DNA of 64,000 nucleotides from Pontibacter sp. HSC-14F20 (GTDB taxonomy: Bacteria > Bacteroidota > Bacteroidia > Cytophagales > Hymenobacteraceae): the NCBI RefSeq assembly GCF_019599265.1, contig NZ_JAHZTC010000008.1:156620-220619 (forward strand). The letters run 5' to 3'. The translations under genes and the position numbers were made by a program. Under the pieces are notes generated by a model, which was not told where the DNA came from, ran no database searches, and saw only the letters and a program-made list of their open reading frames with translations. Below, one piece after another: positions 16,872-26,208 of the stretch. Every line of letters begins with the position of its first letter. The stretch's first letter is position 1.

Positions 16872-19800
16872 ATGTTTGATTTTTTCGGTAAAACCGTTGC
16901 GAAAATATTCGGAACCAAGTCCGACAGAGATATAAAGGAGGTAGTGCCTTACGTATCCAAAATAAATGAGGAATACGCCAAGCTCACCAGCCTCACCGAC
17001 GACCAGCTTCGTCTGAAAACAATAGAGATTAAAGGCATCATTGATGAACGCCTGAAGCCTACCGACGAGAAAATTGCCGCTCTGCATAAGCGTGTAGTCG
17101 ATGAGACAGAACTTAACATTGTGCAGAAGGAAGCTATCTTCTCGGAGATTGACGAACTGGAGAAAGAGCGCAACAAAGAACTGGAAGTAGTACTGATGGA
17201 AGTGCTGCCTGTTGGTTTTGCTATTGTTAAAGAAACAGCCCGTCGCTGGAAAGAGAACGGTCAGCTGGTGGTAACCGCTAACGACATGGACCGTCAGTTT
17301 GCATCCCGCAAGCCAAACGTTCAGATTGAGGGCGAAAAAGCTGTTTGGGCGAACAAGTGGATGGCTGCCGGCAACGAAATTACCTGGGACATGCTGCACT
17401 ACGATGTCCAGCTGATCGGTGGTATCGTGCTGCACCAGGGCAAAATCGCGGAGATGGCTACAGGTGAGGGTAAAACCCTGGTGGCGACGCTGCCTGCCTT
17501 CCTGAACGCCCTTTCAAAGCGCGGTGTGCACGTAGTAACTGTAAACGACTACCTCGCCCGTCGTGACTCTGAGTGGATGGCGCCGTTGTTCGAGTTCCAT
17601 GGCATCACTATCGACTGCATCGACAAGCACCAGCCAAACTCCGAAGGCCGTCGCAATGCCTACCGTGCCGACATCACGTATGGTACCAACAACGAATTTG
17701 GTTTTGATTACTTGCGCGACAACATGTCACGCGAAACAAAAGACTTGGTACAGCGCAAGCACCACTACGCCATGGTCGATGAGGTGGACTCTGTATTAAT
17801 TGACGATGCCCGTACGCCGCTTATCATTTCTGGCCCGGTGCCACGTGGCGACGAGCACGAATTCTACCAACTTAAGCCACGTATTGCCATGCTGGTGGAT
17901 GCGCAGCGCAAAGTGGTGATGAACTTCCTGACCGAGGCCAAGCGCCTGATCAAAGAAGGAAACACGCAGGAAGGTGGTCTGGCCTTGTTCCGCGCCTATC
18001 GTGGTCTGCCGAAGAGCAAGCCGTTGATCAAATTCCTGAGTGAAACCGGTAACCGTGCTATTATGCAGAAGGTGGAGAACCATTTCCTGCAGGATAACTC
18101 CCGCATGATGCCGGAGGCCGATGAGCCGCTATACTTCACCATTGATGAGAAGCATAACCAGATCGAACTGACCGAAAACGGCATTGACCTGATCACAGGC
18201 CAGGGCGAAGATCCGCAGCTGTTTATCCTGCCAGATATCGGCACCGAGATCGCCAACATCGAAAATGACAAATCGCTTAGCGAAGAAGAAACACTGCACG
18301 CTAAAGAAAAGCTGATCGCAGACTTCCAGGAGAAGACCAAGCGTGTGCATACTATTAACCAGTTGCTCAAGGCCTATACCTTGTTCGAGAAAGACACGGA
18401 GTACATCGTGACACCGGACAACAAGGTGAAGATCGTAGACGAGCAAACAGGTCGTGTGATGGAAGGTCGCCGCTATTCTGACGGTTTGCACCAGGCTATT
18501 GAGGCGAAAGAGAATGTGAAGGTAGAAGATGCCACACAGACTTACGCCACCGTTACGCTGCAGAACTACTTCCGTATGTACCACAAACTGTCAGGTATGA
18601 CAGGTACAGCCGAAACGGAAGCAGGCGAATTCTGGGACATCTACAAACTGGATGTAGTGGTTATACCTACTAACCGCCCAATCTCCAGACAAGACGAGCA
18701 CGACAAGGTATACAAGACCACGCGTGAGAAATACAATGCCGTAGCCGACGAGATCGTGCAGCTGACAGAAAAAGGCCGTCCGGTGCTGGTAGGTACTACT
18801 TCGGTAGAGATCTCGGAGCTCCTGAGCCGTATGCTGACGCTGCGCAAGATCAGGCACCAGGTGCTGAACGCCAAAATGCACCAGAAAGAAGCCGAAATTG
18901 TGGCTGAAGCTGGTAAGCCAGGCACCGTAACCATCGCGACAAACATGGCCGGTCGTGGTACCGACATTAAGCTGACGCCGGAGTCCAAGGCTTCGGGTGG
19001 TCTGGCCATTATCGGTACAGAACGCCACGAGTCCCGTCGCGTTGACCGCCAGTTGCGTGGTCGTGCCGGTCGTCAGGGTGACCCGGGTTCTTCGCAGTTC
19101 TTCGTGTCGCTTGAAGATAACCTGATGCGTCTGTTTGGTTCGGATCGTATTGCCCGTCTGATGGACCGTATGGGTCTGGAAGAAGGCGAGGTGATTCAGC
19201 ACTCGATGATCACGAACTCGATTGAGCGTGCGCAGAAGAAGGTGGAGGAAAACAACTTCGGACAGCGTAAACGTCTACTCGAGTACGACGACGTGATGAA
19301 CGCACAGCGTGAGGTTGTGTATAAGCGCCGCCGCAACGCCCTGTATGGCGAACGTCTGGAGCTCGATATCTGGAACATGATCTATGATATCAGCGAGGAC
19401 ATGGTGGTGAACTACAAAAACACAGCTGACTACGACAACTTCCAGCTGAACATTATCCGGGTATTCGGTATCAATACCACCATCACAGAAAATGACTTTA
19501 AGTCTGGTCAGGCCAATGCCCTGGTAGAGCGCCTTTACAACGAAGCACTCAACCATTATCTGGCCAAGAACAAGCAGATCGCCGAGCAGGCATACCCGAT
19601 TATCGAGAACATTCACCTGAATCGTGGACCGATGATCGAGAATGTGGCTGTACCGTTCACAGACGGTAAACGCCAACTCGCTGCTGTGGCTAACCTGACC
19701 AAGACGTATGAATCGCATGGCATGGAGCTGATCCGTGCAATGGAGAAGATTATTACGTTGGGTACCATCGACCAGGCCTGGACTGACCACCTGCGCCAGA

Positions 19801-20243
19801 TGGACGACCTGAAGCAAGTAGTGCAGAACGCGGTGTACGAGCAGAAAGACCCGCTTTTGATCTACAAGTTTGAGTCGTTTGAGCTGTTCAAGCGCATGAT
19901 CGGCAAAGTGAATGAGGAGACGGTTTCCTTCCTGTTCCATGCCTTTATACCTGTGCAGGCGCCAGAGCAGGTGCAGGAGGCGCGTGTGCCGCAAATGCCA
20001 AAGCCACCGGTTTTGCAAGAACAGAAAGCTGAAGTGCACTCATCGCTTGAGGGCAGTGACGGAGCGTCTTCCATACCAGCGCCGGAACCGGAGCGTATCA
20101 TGCCGGCTCACTCACAGAAATTGGCCGGTCGCAATGACCGTGTAAGCGTGCAGTACAACGATGGCCGCGTGCTGAAAGACGTGAAATTCAAAACGGTTGA
20201 GCAGGATTTGCTCCAGAACCGCTGCGTACTGATTGAAGACTAA
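16872..20243 (+). CDS. secA: Preprotein translocase ATPase SecA
   Basis: SecA drives Sec-dependent export through SecYEG by ATP hydrolysis. Walker A is seen in MATGEGKTLVATLPAFLN near residue 196 and the DEAD-like Walker B in MVDEVDSVLIDDARTPLI near 300; helicase motifs continue in GTTSVEISELLSRML, NMAGRGTDIKLTPES and QLRGRAGRQGDPGSS. At 1,123 residues it is longer than the E. coli protein (901) because of an insertion in the first nucleotide-binding domain (about residues 330-480), as is usual in Bacteroidota. The zinc-binding CXCX8C tail is absent; the C-terminus ends in a basic GRNDRVSVQYNDGRVLKDVK segment instead. A terminator follows. Confidence 0.97.
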   Translation: MFDFFGKTVAKIFGTKSDRDIKEVVPYVSKINEEYAKLTSLTDDQLRLKTIEIKGIIDERLKPTDEKIAALHKRVVDETELNIVQKEAIFSEIDELEKERNKELEVVLMEVLPVGFAIVKETARRWKENGQLVVTANDMDRQFASRKPNVQIEGEKAVWANKWMAAGNEITWDMLHYDVQLIGGIVLHQGKIAEMATGEGKTLVATLPAFLNALSKRGVHVVTVNDYLARRDSEWMAPLFEFHGITIDCIDKHQPNSEGRRNAYRADITYGTNNEFGFDYLRDNMSRETKDLVQRKHHYAMVDEVDSVLIDDARTPLIISGPVPRGDEHEFYQLKPRIAMLVDAQRKVVMNFLTEAKRLIKEGNTQEGGLALFRAYRGLPKSKPLIKFLSETGNRAIMQKVENHFLQDNSRMMPEADEPLYFTIDEKHNQIELTENGIDLITGQGEDPQLFILPDIGTEIANIENDKSLSEEETLHAKEKLIADFQEKTKRVHTINQLLKAYTLFEKDTEYIVTPDNKVKIVDEQTGRVMEGRRYSDGLHQAIEAKENVKVEDATQTYATVTLQNYFRMYHKLSGMTGTAETEAGEFWDIYKLDVVVIPTNRPISRQDEHDKVYKTTREKYNAVADEIVQLTEKGRPVLVGTTSVEISELLSRMLTLRKIRHQVLNAKMHQKEAEIVAEAGKPGTVTIATNMAGRGTDIKLTPESKASGGLAIIGTERHESRRVDRQLRGRAGRQGDPGSSQFFVSLEDNLMRLFGSDRIARLMDRMGLEEGEVIQHSMITNSIERAQKKVEENNFGQRKRLLEYDDVMNAQREVVYKRRRNALYGERLELDIWNMIYDISEDMVVNYKNTADYDNFQLNIIRVFGINTTITENDFKSGQANALVERLYNEALNHYLAKNKQIAEQAYPIIENIHLNRGPMIENVAVPFTDGKRQLAAVANLTKTYESHGMELIRAMEKIITLGTIDQAWTDHLRQMDDLKQVVQNAVYEQKDPLLIYKFESFELFKRMIGKVNEETVSFLFHAFIPVQAPEQVQEARVPQMPKPPVLQEQKAEVHSSLEGSDGASSIPAPEPERIMPAHSQKLAGRNDRVSVQYNDGRVLKDVKFKTVEQDLLQNRCVLIED

Positions 20244-20249
20244 GATAAG

Positions 20250-20289
20250 ATAGCCGCCTTCTGAAAAGCCTGGCGGCTATACTTTTTAT
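20250..20289 (+). terminator. secA terminator
   Basis: A 9-bp stem, ATAGCCGCC at 20250-20258 with GGCGGCTAT at 20272-20280, is followed by a short T-run (ACTTTTTAT). Confidence 0.75.
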
Positions 20290-20304
20290 ATGATCATCTA
20301 AAAG

Positions 20305-20355
20305 CAAAGGATATAAAAGCGGGTGCAGAACCGAGTCTTTATATCCTTTGTCTTT
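20305..20355 (+). terminator. Second hairpin, in the deoC leader
   Basis: A perfect 13-bp inverted repeat, CAAAGGATATAAA at 20305-20317 and TTTATATCCTTTG at 20338-20350, has a 20-nt loop and is followed by TCTTTTGTT. It ends 33 bp before the deoC ATG. It could be a back-up terminator of secA or an attenuator for deoC. Confidence 0.5.
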
Positions 20356-20383
20356 TGTTAAAAAACCTCTTTTGTCAAAAACT

Positions 20384-21055
20384 ATGTCAGGAGAAGAACT
20401 TGCTATTTATATAGACCACACCATTCTGCGTCCGGATGCTACACAGGATCAGGTGCTGCAGCTTTGCGACGAAGCACGAAGCTACGGCTTTGCAGCGGTG
20501 TGCGTACCGCCCAGCTATGTGCAGGCCGCCGCCGAGCGGCTGGGGCCGGGATCTTTAGTGAAGGTAGCTACTGTGGTAGGTTTTCCGTTGGGCTATACCC
20601 ATCCCAAAGTAAAGTTTCTGGAAACCCACCAGGCCATCGCCGACGGCGCTAACGAAATCGATGTCGTGATGAATGTGTCGTTTTTCAAGTCGGGCAGGTA
20701 TAGCGAGATAGAGAGTGAGTTGAGTGACCTGGCGAATTTTTGTCATTTGAAAGAAGCAGAACTGAAGGTGATCATCGAGACGGCGTTGCTTTCGCAGGAC
20801 GAGATTACCAAAGCCTGTGAGATCTGCGCTGCGGCCGGAGTAGACTTTGTTAAAACATCAACAGGCTTTGCTTCGGGTGGAGCCCGGGTGGAAGATGTGC
20901 AACTGATGCGCCGCGTACTGCCCAACCACATCAAAATAAAAGCATCGGGCGGCATTAAAACATACACCGATGCCGTAGCGTTAATTGAGGCTGGAGCCGA
21001 CCGTTTAGGTTGCTCTGCCAGTATCCAAATTGTAAAGCATGAACAGAGCGCTTAG
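20384..21055 (+). CDS. deoC: Deoxyribose-phosphate aldolase
   Basis: DeoC cleaves 2-deoxyribose 5-phosphate to acetaldehyde and glyceraldehyde 3-phosphate in nucleoside catabolism. The Schiff-base lysine is in VDFVKTSTGFASGGA near residue 152, and the second active-site lysine in IKIKASGGIKTY near 183. The N-terminal YIDHTILRPDAT is diagnostic. Length is 223 residues, normal for the family. The ATG at 20384 is used instead of an in-frame TTG at 20348, which lies inside a hairpin. The gene overlaps the next one by 17 bp. Confidence 0.95.
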   Translation: MSGEELAIYIDHTILRPDATQDQVLQLCDEARSYGFAAVCVPPSYVQAAAERLGPGSLVKVATVVGFPLGYTHPKVKFLETHQAIADGANEIDVVMNVSFFKSGRYSEIESELSDLANFCHLKEAELKVIIETALLSQDEITKACEICAAAGVDFVKTSTGFASGGARVEDVQLMRRVLPNHIKIKASGGIKTYTDAVALIEAGADRLGCSASIQIVKHEQSA

Positions 21056-21545
21056 TTTCCTTTTTATCATTGCCCTGATAGTGTCGTCGGCCTGCAAGCC
21101 CTCAGCAACGGCCCGCACAAGTTCACCAGACAGAACCAGTGCCCGCGTTGTGGACGACATCAGCGTATACCGTCCTACCTACCCGGCCGATGATGCCAAT
21201 GCCCCGGCAACCGCCAGAGTAGAACCAACAAACCATGCGAATGCCAAGGTAGCTGTACTCATGGATTCGGTGGCTAGCGTAAACAAGAACATCCGTTATG
21301 CACAGGGCTACCGCATTTTGGCTTATAACGGTTCGGAGCGCCAGACCGTGATGAACCTGCGCAAGGCCATCATTGCCCGCGTACCGGAGCAGAAGGATTA
21401 TCTGACCTACCAGCAACCGAACTTCCGGCTCAAGATTGGCGACTACTTTAGCCGCATGGAGGCGCAACAAGTGCTCAACCAAATCGGCGACCTGATTCCT
21501 AACGCACATATTGTGCAGGATCAGATCAACATACCGAAGAACTAA
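21039..21545 (+). CDS. Lipoprotein with SPOR-like domain
   Basis: A 168-residue precursor with a lipobox (IIALIVSSAC, Cys at about residue 19). After a Pro/Ala-rich linker, residues about 90-160 (GYRILAYNGSERQTVMNLRK through RLKIGDYFSRMEAQQVL) match the SPOR fold that binds denuded peptidoglycan glycans at division sites. The start overlaps the 3' end of deoC by 17 bp in another frame, so translation is probably coupled despite unrelated functions. Confidence 0.78.
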   Translation: MNRALSFLFIIALIVSSACKPSATARTSSPDRTSARVVDDISVYRPTYPADDANAPATARVEPTNHANAKVAVLMDSVASVNKNIRYAQGYRILAYNGSERQTVMNLRKAIIARVPEQKDYLTYQQPNFRLKIGDYFSRMEAQQVLNQIGDLIPNAHIVQDQINIPKN

Positions 21546-21665
21546 GGTATAGTGACCTGCTACAGGTATACAGCGTTGCAGTTGCTCAGGCGGCTGCAAC
21601 GTTTTTCTTTTTATATTTGAGAGCTTGTAATAAGGTGAGTAGTGCCTTATCACTGAAATACTTAC

Positions 21666-22868
21666 ATGAATCAACTAGCACAGAAAATAAAAGAGCTGGC
21701 CACGACCTATACCCAGGATACTGTAGGTATACGCCGGCACATTCACGCTAATCCGGAGCTTTCCTTTGAAGAGCACAATACGGCCGCTTACGTGCAGAAG
21801 GTGTTGCAAAGCTACGGCCTGGAAACAGTCCGTATGGCCAATACGGGTGTGGTAGCTTTGATCAAAGGACGTAATCCGGAAAGCAAAACGATTGCCCTGC
21901 GTGCCGATTTGGATGCTTTGCCGATTACGGAACAGAATACCGTAGATTATAAATCGAAGAACGAAGGCGTGATGCATGCCTGCGGGCACGATGTGCACAC
22001 AGCTTCTCTGTTAGGTGCTGCCCGTATTTTGCAGGACCTGCGCGGAGAGTTTGAAGGCACCGTTAAGTTAGTGTTCCAGCCGGGTGAGGAGAAGTTTCCG
22101 GGCGGAGCCTCTGTCATGATCAAAGAGGGGGTACTGCAGCAGCCAGCGCCATTAGGTATAATTGGCCAGCACGTGTTCCCAATGCTGCCGACCGGTAAAG
22201 TTGGTTTCCGTTCAGGTATGTACATGGCCAGCGCGGACGAAATCTATATTACCGTGAAAGGGAAAGGTGGTCATGCAGCCTTGCCGGAGCTTAATGTGGA
22301 CCCGGTGCTGATTACGTCGCACCTGATTGTGGCGCTGCAACAGATCGTGAGCCGCCACGCCAGCCCCAAAGTACCCACAGTGCTCTCTTTTGGCAAGGTG
22401 GAAGCCTTGGGTGCTACGAATGTGATACCGAATGAAGTGAAGGTAGAAGGCACTTTCCGGACCATGGATGAGGTATGGCGCAAAGAAGCGCACCGCCGTA
22501 TACGCAAACTGGCCGAAGGACTTTGCGAAAGCATGGGCGGCAGCTGCGACATCGACATTAAGTTTGGCTATCCTTTCCTGAAAAACGACCCTGACCTGAC
22601 CGGCCGTGCCCGCGAGGCCGCAGTGGTATACCTTGGGGAGGAAAACGTGGTGGACCTTGACCTGTGGATGGGAGCAGAGGACTTTGCCTATTACTCGCAG
22701 GAAGTGGCTGCCTGCTTCTACCGCCTGGGTACACGCAACGAGGCACGCGGCATCACCTCAGGCGTACATACCCCAACCTTTGATATAGACGAAACAGCAT
22801 TGGAAACCAGCATCGGCTTAATGGCCTGGATTGCCGTGCAGGAATTAGTAGTTCAAACAGTAGACTAA
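21666..22868 (+). CDS. M20-family amidohydrolase (hippurate/N-acyl amino acid type)
   Basis: A 400-residue metallohydrolase with two zinc-binding signatures, VMHACGHDVHTASLLGAA near residue 99 and VFQPGEEKFPGGASVM near 135, plus the dimerisation-domain stretch GKGGHAALPELNVDPV. This is the M20D group, which removes acyl groups from amino acids such as hippurate, N-acetyl-diaminopimelate or IAA conjugates; the substrate is undetermined. A DUF2490 gene follows after 6 bp, suggesting an operon. Confidence 0.88.
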   Translation: MNQLAQKIKELATTYTQDTVGIRRHIHANPELSFEEHNTAAYVQKVLQSYGLETVRMANTGVVALIKGRNPESKTIALRADLDALPITEQNTVDYKSKNEGVMHACGHDVHTASLLGAARILQDLRGEFEGTVKLVFQPGEEKFPGGASVMIKEGVLQQPAPLGIIGQHVFPMLPTGKVGFRSGMYMASADEIYITVKGKGGHAALPELNVDPVLITSHLIVALQQIVSRHASPKVPTVLSFGKVEALGATNVIPNEVKVEGTFRTMDEVWRKEAHRRIRKLAEGLCESMGGSCDIDIKFGYPFLKNDPDLTGRAREAAVVYLGEENVVDLDLWMGAEDFAYYSQEVAACFYRLGTRNEARGITSGVHTPTFDIDETALETSIGLMAWIAVQELVVQTVD

Positions 22869-22874
22869 ACAAAT

Positions 22875-23651
22875 ATGAAGAAATTATACCTGATCCTCTC
22901 ACTGGCTATGTTGCCGCTGCTGAGCCATGCTCAAAGCAAAATAAATGCACCTACTGCCATCTGGCCCGAACTACAGTTGAGCTACGGATTGGGTGAGAGC
23001 GGCCTTGTATTTCTGCAGAACCAGTACCGCATTAACACCGACGACCGCTTCAACGGCGTAGGCAGTTTTGAGCGTATCGAGTTTACCCTAGGGTATGAGC
23101 ATACCTTTACCGACCACTGGCTGGCGGGCGCTATGTTCCGTTATGCGAAAGAGGACATGCCTTCGAGCAACTTCACATCAGCTTTTTTGCGCCATGCCGG
23201 CAGCATTAAAGGTTTATACTTTAACAAACAGTTGACGCTCGATTATGTGAATCAGGACCGTCGCGATCCTTTTGCACGGTTCAGGCTGGGGGTGGAGTTG
23301 GGCAAACGCCTTCCATTAGGTGAGCGTTTTATCACACCGTCCCTATCCTATGAGATGCTGGTGGTAAAGGATTTCGGAGATGAAACAAATGATTTACTGG
23401 AGCGCACCATCGACCGTACCCGTTTTAGATTAGACGCCACCTACGAGATCAACGACAAAATTCGTATCACGCCTTACTTCATGCGGCAAACCGATTACTA
23501 TTTTGTGGAAATGAGTCCGAAATATGACGAAGACGGGATGTTGACCGAACAAGGCTTTACCACAAAGCGCAACCGCATTTCGCCTGTTTTTGGACTTGAG
23601 CTGAAGTATACCTTCAACAGAGCTACTTCTACCGCTAGCTCTACCTATTAA
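22875..23651 (+). CDS. DUF2490-type outer-membrane barrel protein
   Basis: A 258-residue protein with signal peptide MKKLYLILSLAMLPLLSHAQS. The mature part alternates hydrophobic and polar residues with aromatic girdles (WPELQLSYGLGESGLVFLQNQYR; RFRLDATYEINDKIRITPYFMRQ), as in DUF2490 outer-membrane barrels. The function of this family is not known. It is 6 bp behind the M20 gene and probably in its operon. Confidence 0.75.
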   Translation: MKKLYLILSLAMLPLLSHAQSKINAPTAIWPELQLSYGLGESGLVFLQNQYRINTDDRFNGVGSFERIEFTLGYEHTFTDHWLAGAMFRYAKEDMPSSNFTSAFLRHAGSIKGLYFNKQLTLDYVNQDRRDPFARFRLGVELGKRLPLGERFITPSLSYEMLVVKDFGDETNDLLERTIDRTRFRLDATYEINDKIRITPYFMRQTDYYFVEMSPKYDEDGMLTEQGFTTKRNRISPVFGLELKYTFNRATSTASSTY

Positions 23652-23734
23652 ATTGCTGAAAAATTGGCAGAAGTGTCAGGTTTATCCCCTAATATTAAAT
23701 GACATTATTTCATGATTTTATAAAATAATCTGGC

Positions 23735-23750
23735 TGGCAAACTTTTGGCT
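23735..23750 (+). promoter_or_regulatory. Possible sigma-54 promoter of the hsp20 gene
   Basis: TGGCAAACTTTTGGCT agrees with the sigma-54 layout (TGGCA at -24, GG-N10-GC spacing, GCT at -12) with departures at two or three less conserved positions. It would start transcription about 38 nt before the ATG at 23799. No rpoN gene is in the window, so this is only a site match. Confidence 0.35.
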
Positions 23751-23798
23751 ATACCTTGTGTGTAAGTGAAAACATCAACTTAAAAACAGGAGGTAGCT

Positions 23799-24296
23799 AT
23801 GGTACTTAGAAAATACAATGGCATGCAGGATGACATGCCGCAGACTTTCAGTTCAATGCTAGACAGATTCTTCAACGAGTCTGTAAACTCACGAGGCTTT
23901 GCCGGTTTTACGCCGCATGTGGATGCCTGCGAAACCGAGAATGGTTACGAAATTGAAGTAGCCCTGCCTGGTATTCACAAAGAGGACATTGCCATCGATT
24001 TTCAGGAAGGCAAGCTGACAATTTCGGGAGAGCGCCGCTTCGAGAAGCAAGAAGGCCGCCGCTATCAGATGCTGGAAACCCAGTACGGTACCTTCTCCCG
24101 CTCGTTCTATTTGCCTGACAACGTGGACCCGGACAAGATCTCGGCGCAACTGCAGGATGGTTTGCTGCTAGTGAACGTGCCGAAAGACGAGCACAAAACC
24201 ATGAAGCGCCAGATCACCATCGCTGGTGGAGAGGAAGCCAAGCAACCAGTGAAGCAAAAACGGGTAGTGGCTTCTGAGAACGGCAAAGAGAAATAA
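23799..24296 (+). CDS. Small heat-shock protein, Hsp20/alpha-crystallin family
   Basis: A 165-residue ATP-independent holdase that binds unfolding proteins as an oligomer. The alpha-crystallin domain spans about residues 40-140: TPHVDACETENGYEIEVALPGI, KLTISGERRF, and the closing LQDGLLLVNVPK, the family's A-x-x-x-n-G-v-L motif. The tail (KQPVKQKRVV) is basic. A strong AGGAGG ribosome site precedes the ATG. The possible sigma-54-like site upstream and a clean terminator downstream make it a single-gene unit. Confidence 0.92.
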   Translation: MVLRKYNGMQDDMPQTFSSMLDRFFNESVNSRGFAGFTPHVDACETENGYEIEVALPGIHKEDIAIDFQEGKLTISGERRFEKQEGRRYQMLETQYGTFSRSFYLPDNVDPDKISAQLQDGLLLVNVPKDEHKTMKRQITIAGGEEAKQPVKQKRVVASENGKEK

Positions 24297-24310
24297 GTAT
24301 AGTAATTGAC

Positions 24311-24344
24311 AAAAAAGAGGCCACCCAAACTGGCCTCTTTTTTG
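24311..24344 (+). terminator. hsp20 terminator
   Basis: A 13-bp stem (AAAAAAGAGGCCA with its complement) with a 7-nt loop and T-run. Confidence 0.88.
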
Positions 24345-24473
24345 TTATAGAAATGTTAAAGAATGCAAATTGCCTTGACCCGGTATACTCCCGTATAGTA
24401 TATTAGCGTTAAAGGTTTGTTATATATACAATTTTTAATATTAGAGATTCACCAATCAGGAGGAGTTCAATAC

Positions 24474-25967
24474 ATGAAAACGAAACAGTTTATTGTTGGC
24501 CTTACACTTTCGGCGCTAATGGGCGGCGGAGTGGCAGTAGGCAGCTATAAGTTGCTGGAGAGTGATAGTCCGCAGGGAGTAGAGAATCAACAGCAGTACC
24601 CGACCGTACGCTACACGAGCGACATGCGCAGCAGCAACGTGATCGTGCCGGAAGGTCTTAATTTTGTTAATGCAGCGCAAGTCACTACGCCAGCCGTTGT
24701 GCACGTGATGACGGAGTACAGTGCTCGTACCACACAGGGCAGGAATACCCCAATGGATCCTTTCCTGCGGGAGTTTTTCGGTGATGGCTTTGGTGAGCGG
24801 GTGCCACGCGGTCCGCAGATGGGTTCCGGCTCCGGCGTGATCATCGCCTCGAATGGCTACATCGTCACGAACAACCACGTAATTGACCGTGCCGATAAAA
24901 TAGAAGTGACGCTGGACGATAAGCGTAAGTTTGAGGCAACCCTGGTAGGTACTGACCCTACTACAGACCTTGCCTTACTAAAGATTAACGCCGACAAACT
25001 GCCGGTTATTCGCTACGGCAATTCCGATGATTTGCAGGTAGGCGAGTGGGTGCTGGCCGTAGGTAACCCCATGAACCTGACTTCTACGGTAACAGCAGGT
25101 ATAGTGAGCGCCAAGGGACGTAACATTAACATTCTGCGCACCAGCGCCACCGATGACCTGAGCATCGAATCTTTTATTCAGACTGATGCAGCGGTAAACC
25201 CTGGTAACAGTGGCGGCGCTCTTGTAAACCTGAATGGTGATCTGGTAGGTATAAACACAGCGATTGCTTCGCAGACCGGTTCTTTTGCAGGATACTCTTT
25301 TGCGGTGCCTTCTGCCATTGTAAGCAAAGTGGTGGATGACCTGCTGAAATACGGAGAAGTGCAGCGTGCCCTGCTTGGGGCAACTATTCGTGAGATTGAT
25401 GCAGCTCTTGCCAAAGAGAAAAGCCTTAACACACTGAGCGGAGTATACCTGGAGGAAGTGCGTGAAGGTGGCGCTAAAGAAGCAGGTCTGCAGAATGGTG
25501 ACGTGGTAACAGCTATCAACGATGTAAAAGTGGCTCGCACTTCGCAACTGCTCGAGCAGGTAGCGCGTTATCGCCCTGGCGACAAGGTGAAGGTAGAATA
25601 CCTGCGTGACGGCAAGACCCGTACAGCAAACGTAACGCTCCGCAACCTGAACAACAGCACCGAGATATCGAAGCGCAGCAATGCTAGTGCTGTAACATTC
25701 GACGGCGCTTCCTTTGAGGCAGTGAGCAAGCAGGAAATGAATAAGCTAGGTATAGACGGCGGTGCTAAAATCTCCAACGTAGCCAAGAGCAAGTTCCGAG
25801 ACACGGGTATGAAAGATGGCTTCATCATCACCCGAATCGACAAGTATGCGGTAAACGTGCCTGCCGATGTGGAGCGTCACCTGAAGAACTTCGAAACCGG
25901 CATTGTGTACATAGAAGGTGTATACCCTGACGGTCTGAAAGCTTACTACCCGATCGGGAAACGCTAA
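24474..25967 (+). CDS. HtrA/DegP-family periplasmic serine protease
   Basis: A 497-residue protease-chaperone of envelope quality control. An N-terminal hydrophobic segment (FIVGLTLSALMGGGVAVGSY) anchors or exports it. The trypsin-like triad is complete: His in IVTNNHVIDRA, Asp in TTDLALLKI, Ser in NPGNSGGAL. Two PDZ domains follow (about residues 290-380 and 400-490; LSGVYLEEVREGGAKEAGLQNGD begins the first). The ATG at 24474 is used because an AGGAGG site lies directly before it; an in-frame TTG at 24417 is rejected. Its terminator has been split by the IS1182-type element at 26006. Confidence 0.93.
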   Translation: MKTKQFIVGLTLSALMGGGVAVGSYKLLESDSPQGVENQQQYPTVRYTSDMRSSNVIVPEGLNFVNAAQVTTPAVVHVMTEYSARTTQGRNTPMDPFLREFFGDGFGERVPRGPQMGSGSGVIIASNGYIVTNNHVIDRADKIEVTLDDKRKFEATLVGTDPTTDLALLKINADKLPVIRYGNSDDLQVGEWVLAVGNPMNLTSTVTAGIVSAKGRNINILRTSATDDLSIESFIQTDAAVNPGNSGGALVNLNGDLVGINTAIASQTGSFAGYSFAVPSAIVSKVVDDLLKYGEVQRALLGATIREIDAALAKEKSLNTLSGVYLEEVREGGAKEAGLQNGDVVTAINDVKVARTSQLLEQVARYRPGDKVKVEYLRDGKTRTANVTLRNLNNSTEISKRSNASAVTFDGASFEAVSKQEMNKLGIDGGAKISNVAKSKFRDTGMKDGFIITRIDKYAVNVPADVERHLKNFETGIVYIEGVYPDGLKAYYPIGKR

Positions 25968-26044
25968 GAATTAATTAGGTAATTAAAAGCTCCTGCCATA
26001 CATGGGAGGGCACTGAAAAAGTCCCTCATTTAGGAGCAACCCTT

Positions 26045-26090
26045 AGAAGCGATCAGGTAAAACCATGTTTTTACCTGATCGCTTCTTTTA
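26045..26090 (+). terminator. Strong hairpin inside the left end of the IS1182 element
   Basis: A perfect 18-bp inverted repeat (26045-26062 and 26069-26086) with a 6-nt loop and following T-run. Orientation is plus, so it would block host transcription from htrA entering the element antisense to its transposase, and may replace the split htrA terminator. Confidence 0.8.
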
Positions 26091-26208
26091 TTATCAGAAG
26101 TCGTGCTGGCCAACCGAACGATCACTTGTATAGCCAATCGGACTTTCAATTGTGTGTAGGGTCGGAAAGGAAGGGCGCCTGGGCGCTTTTGTGGGGAATT
26201 CCCGAGGC

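Noticed and set aside
18591..19202. Minus-strand frames across secA
   Set aside because: They are shadows of the conserved SecA helicase sequence.
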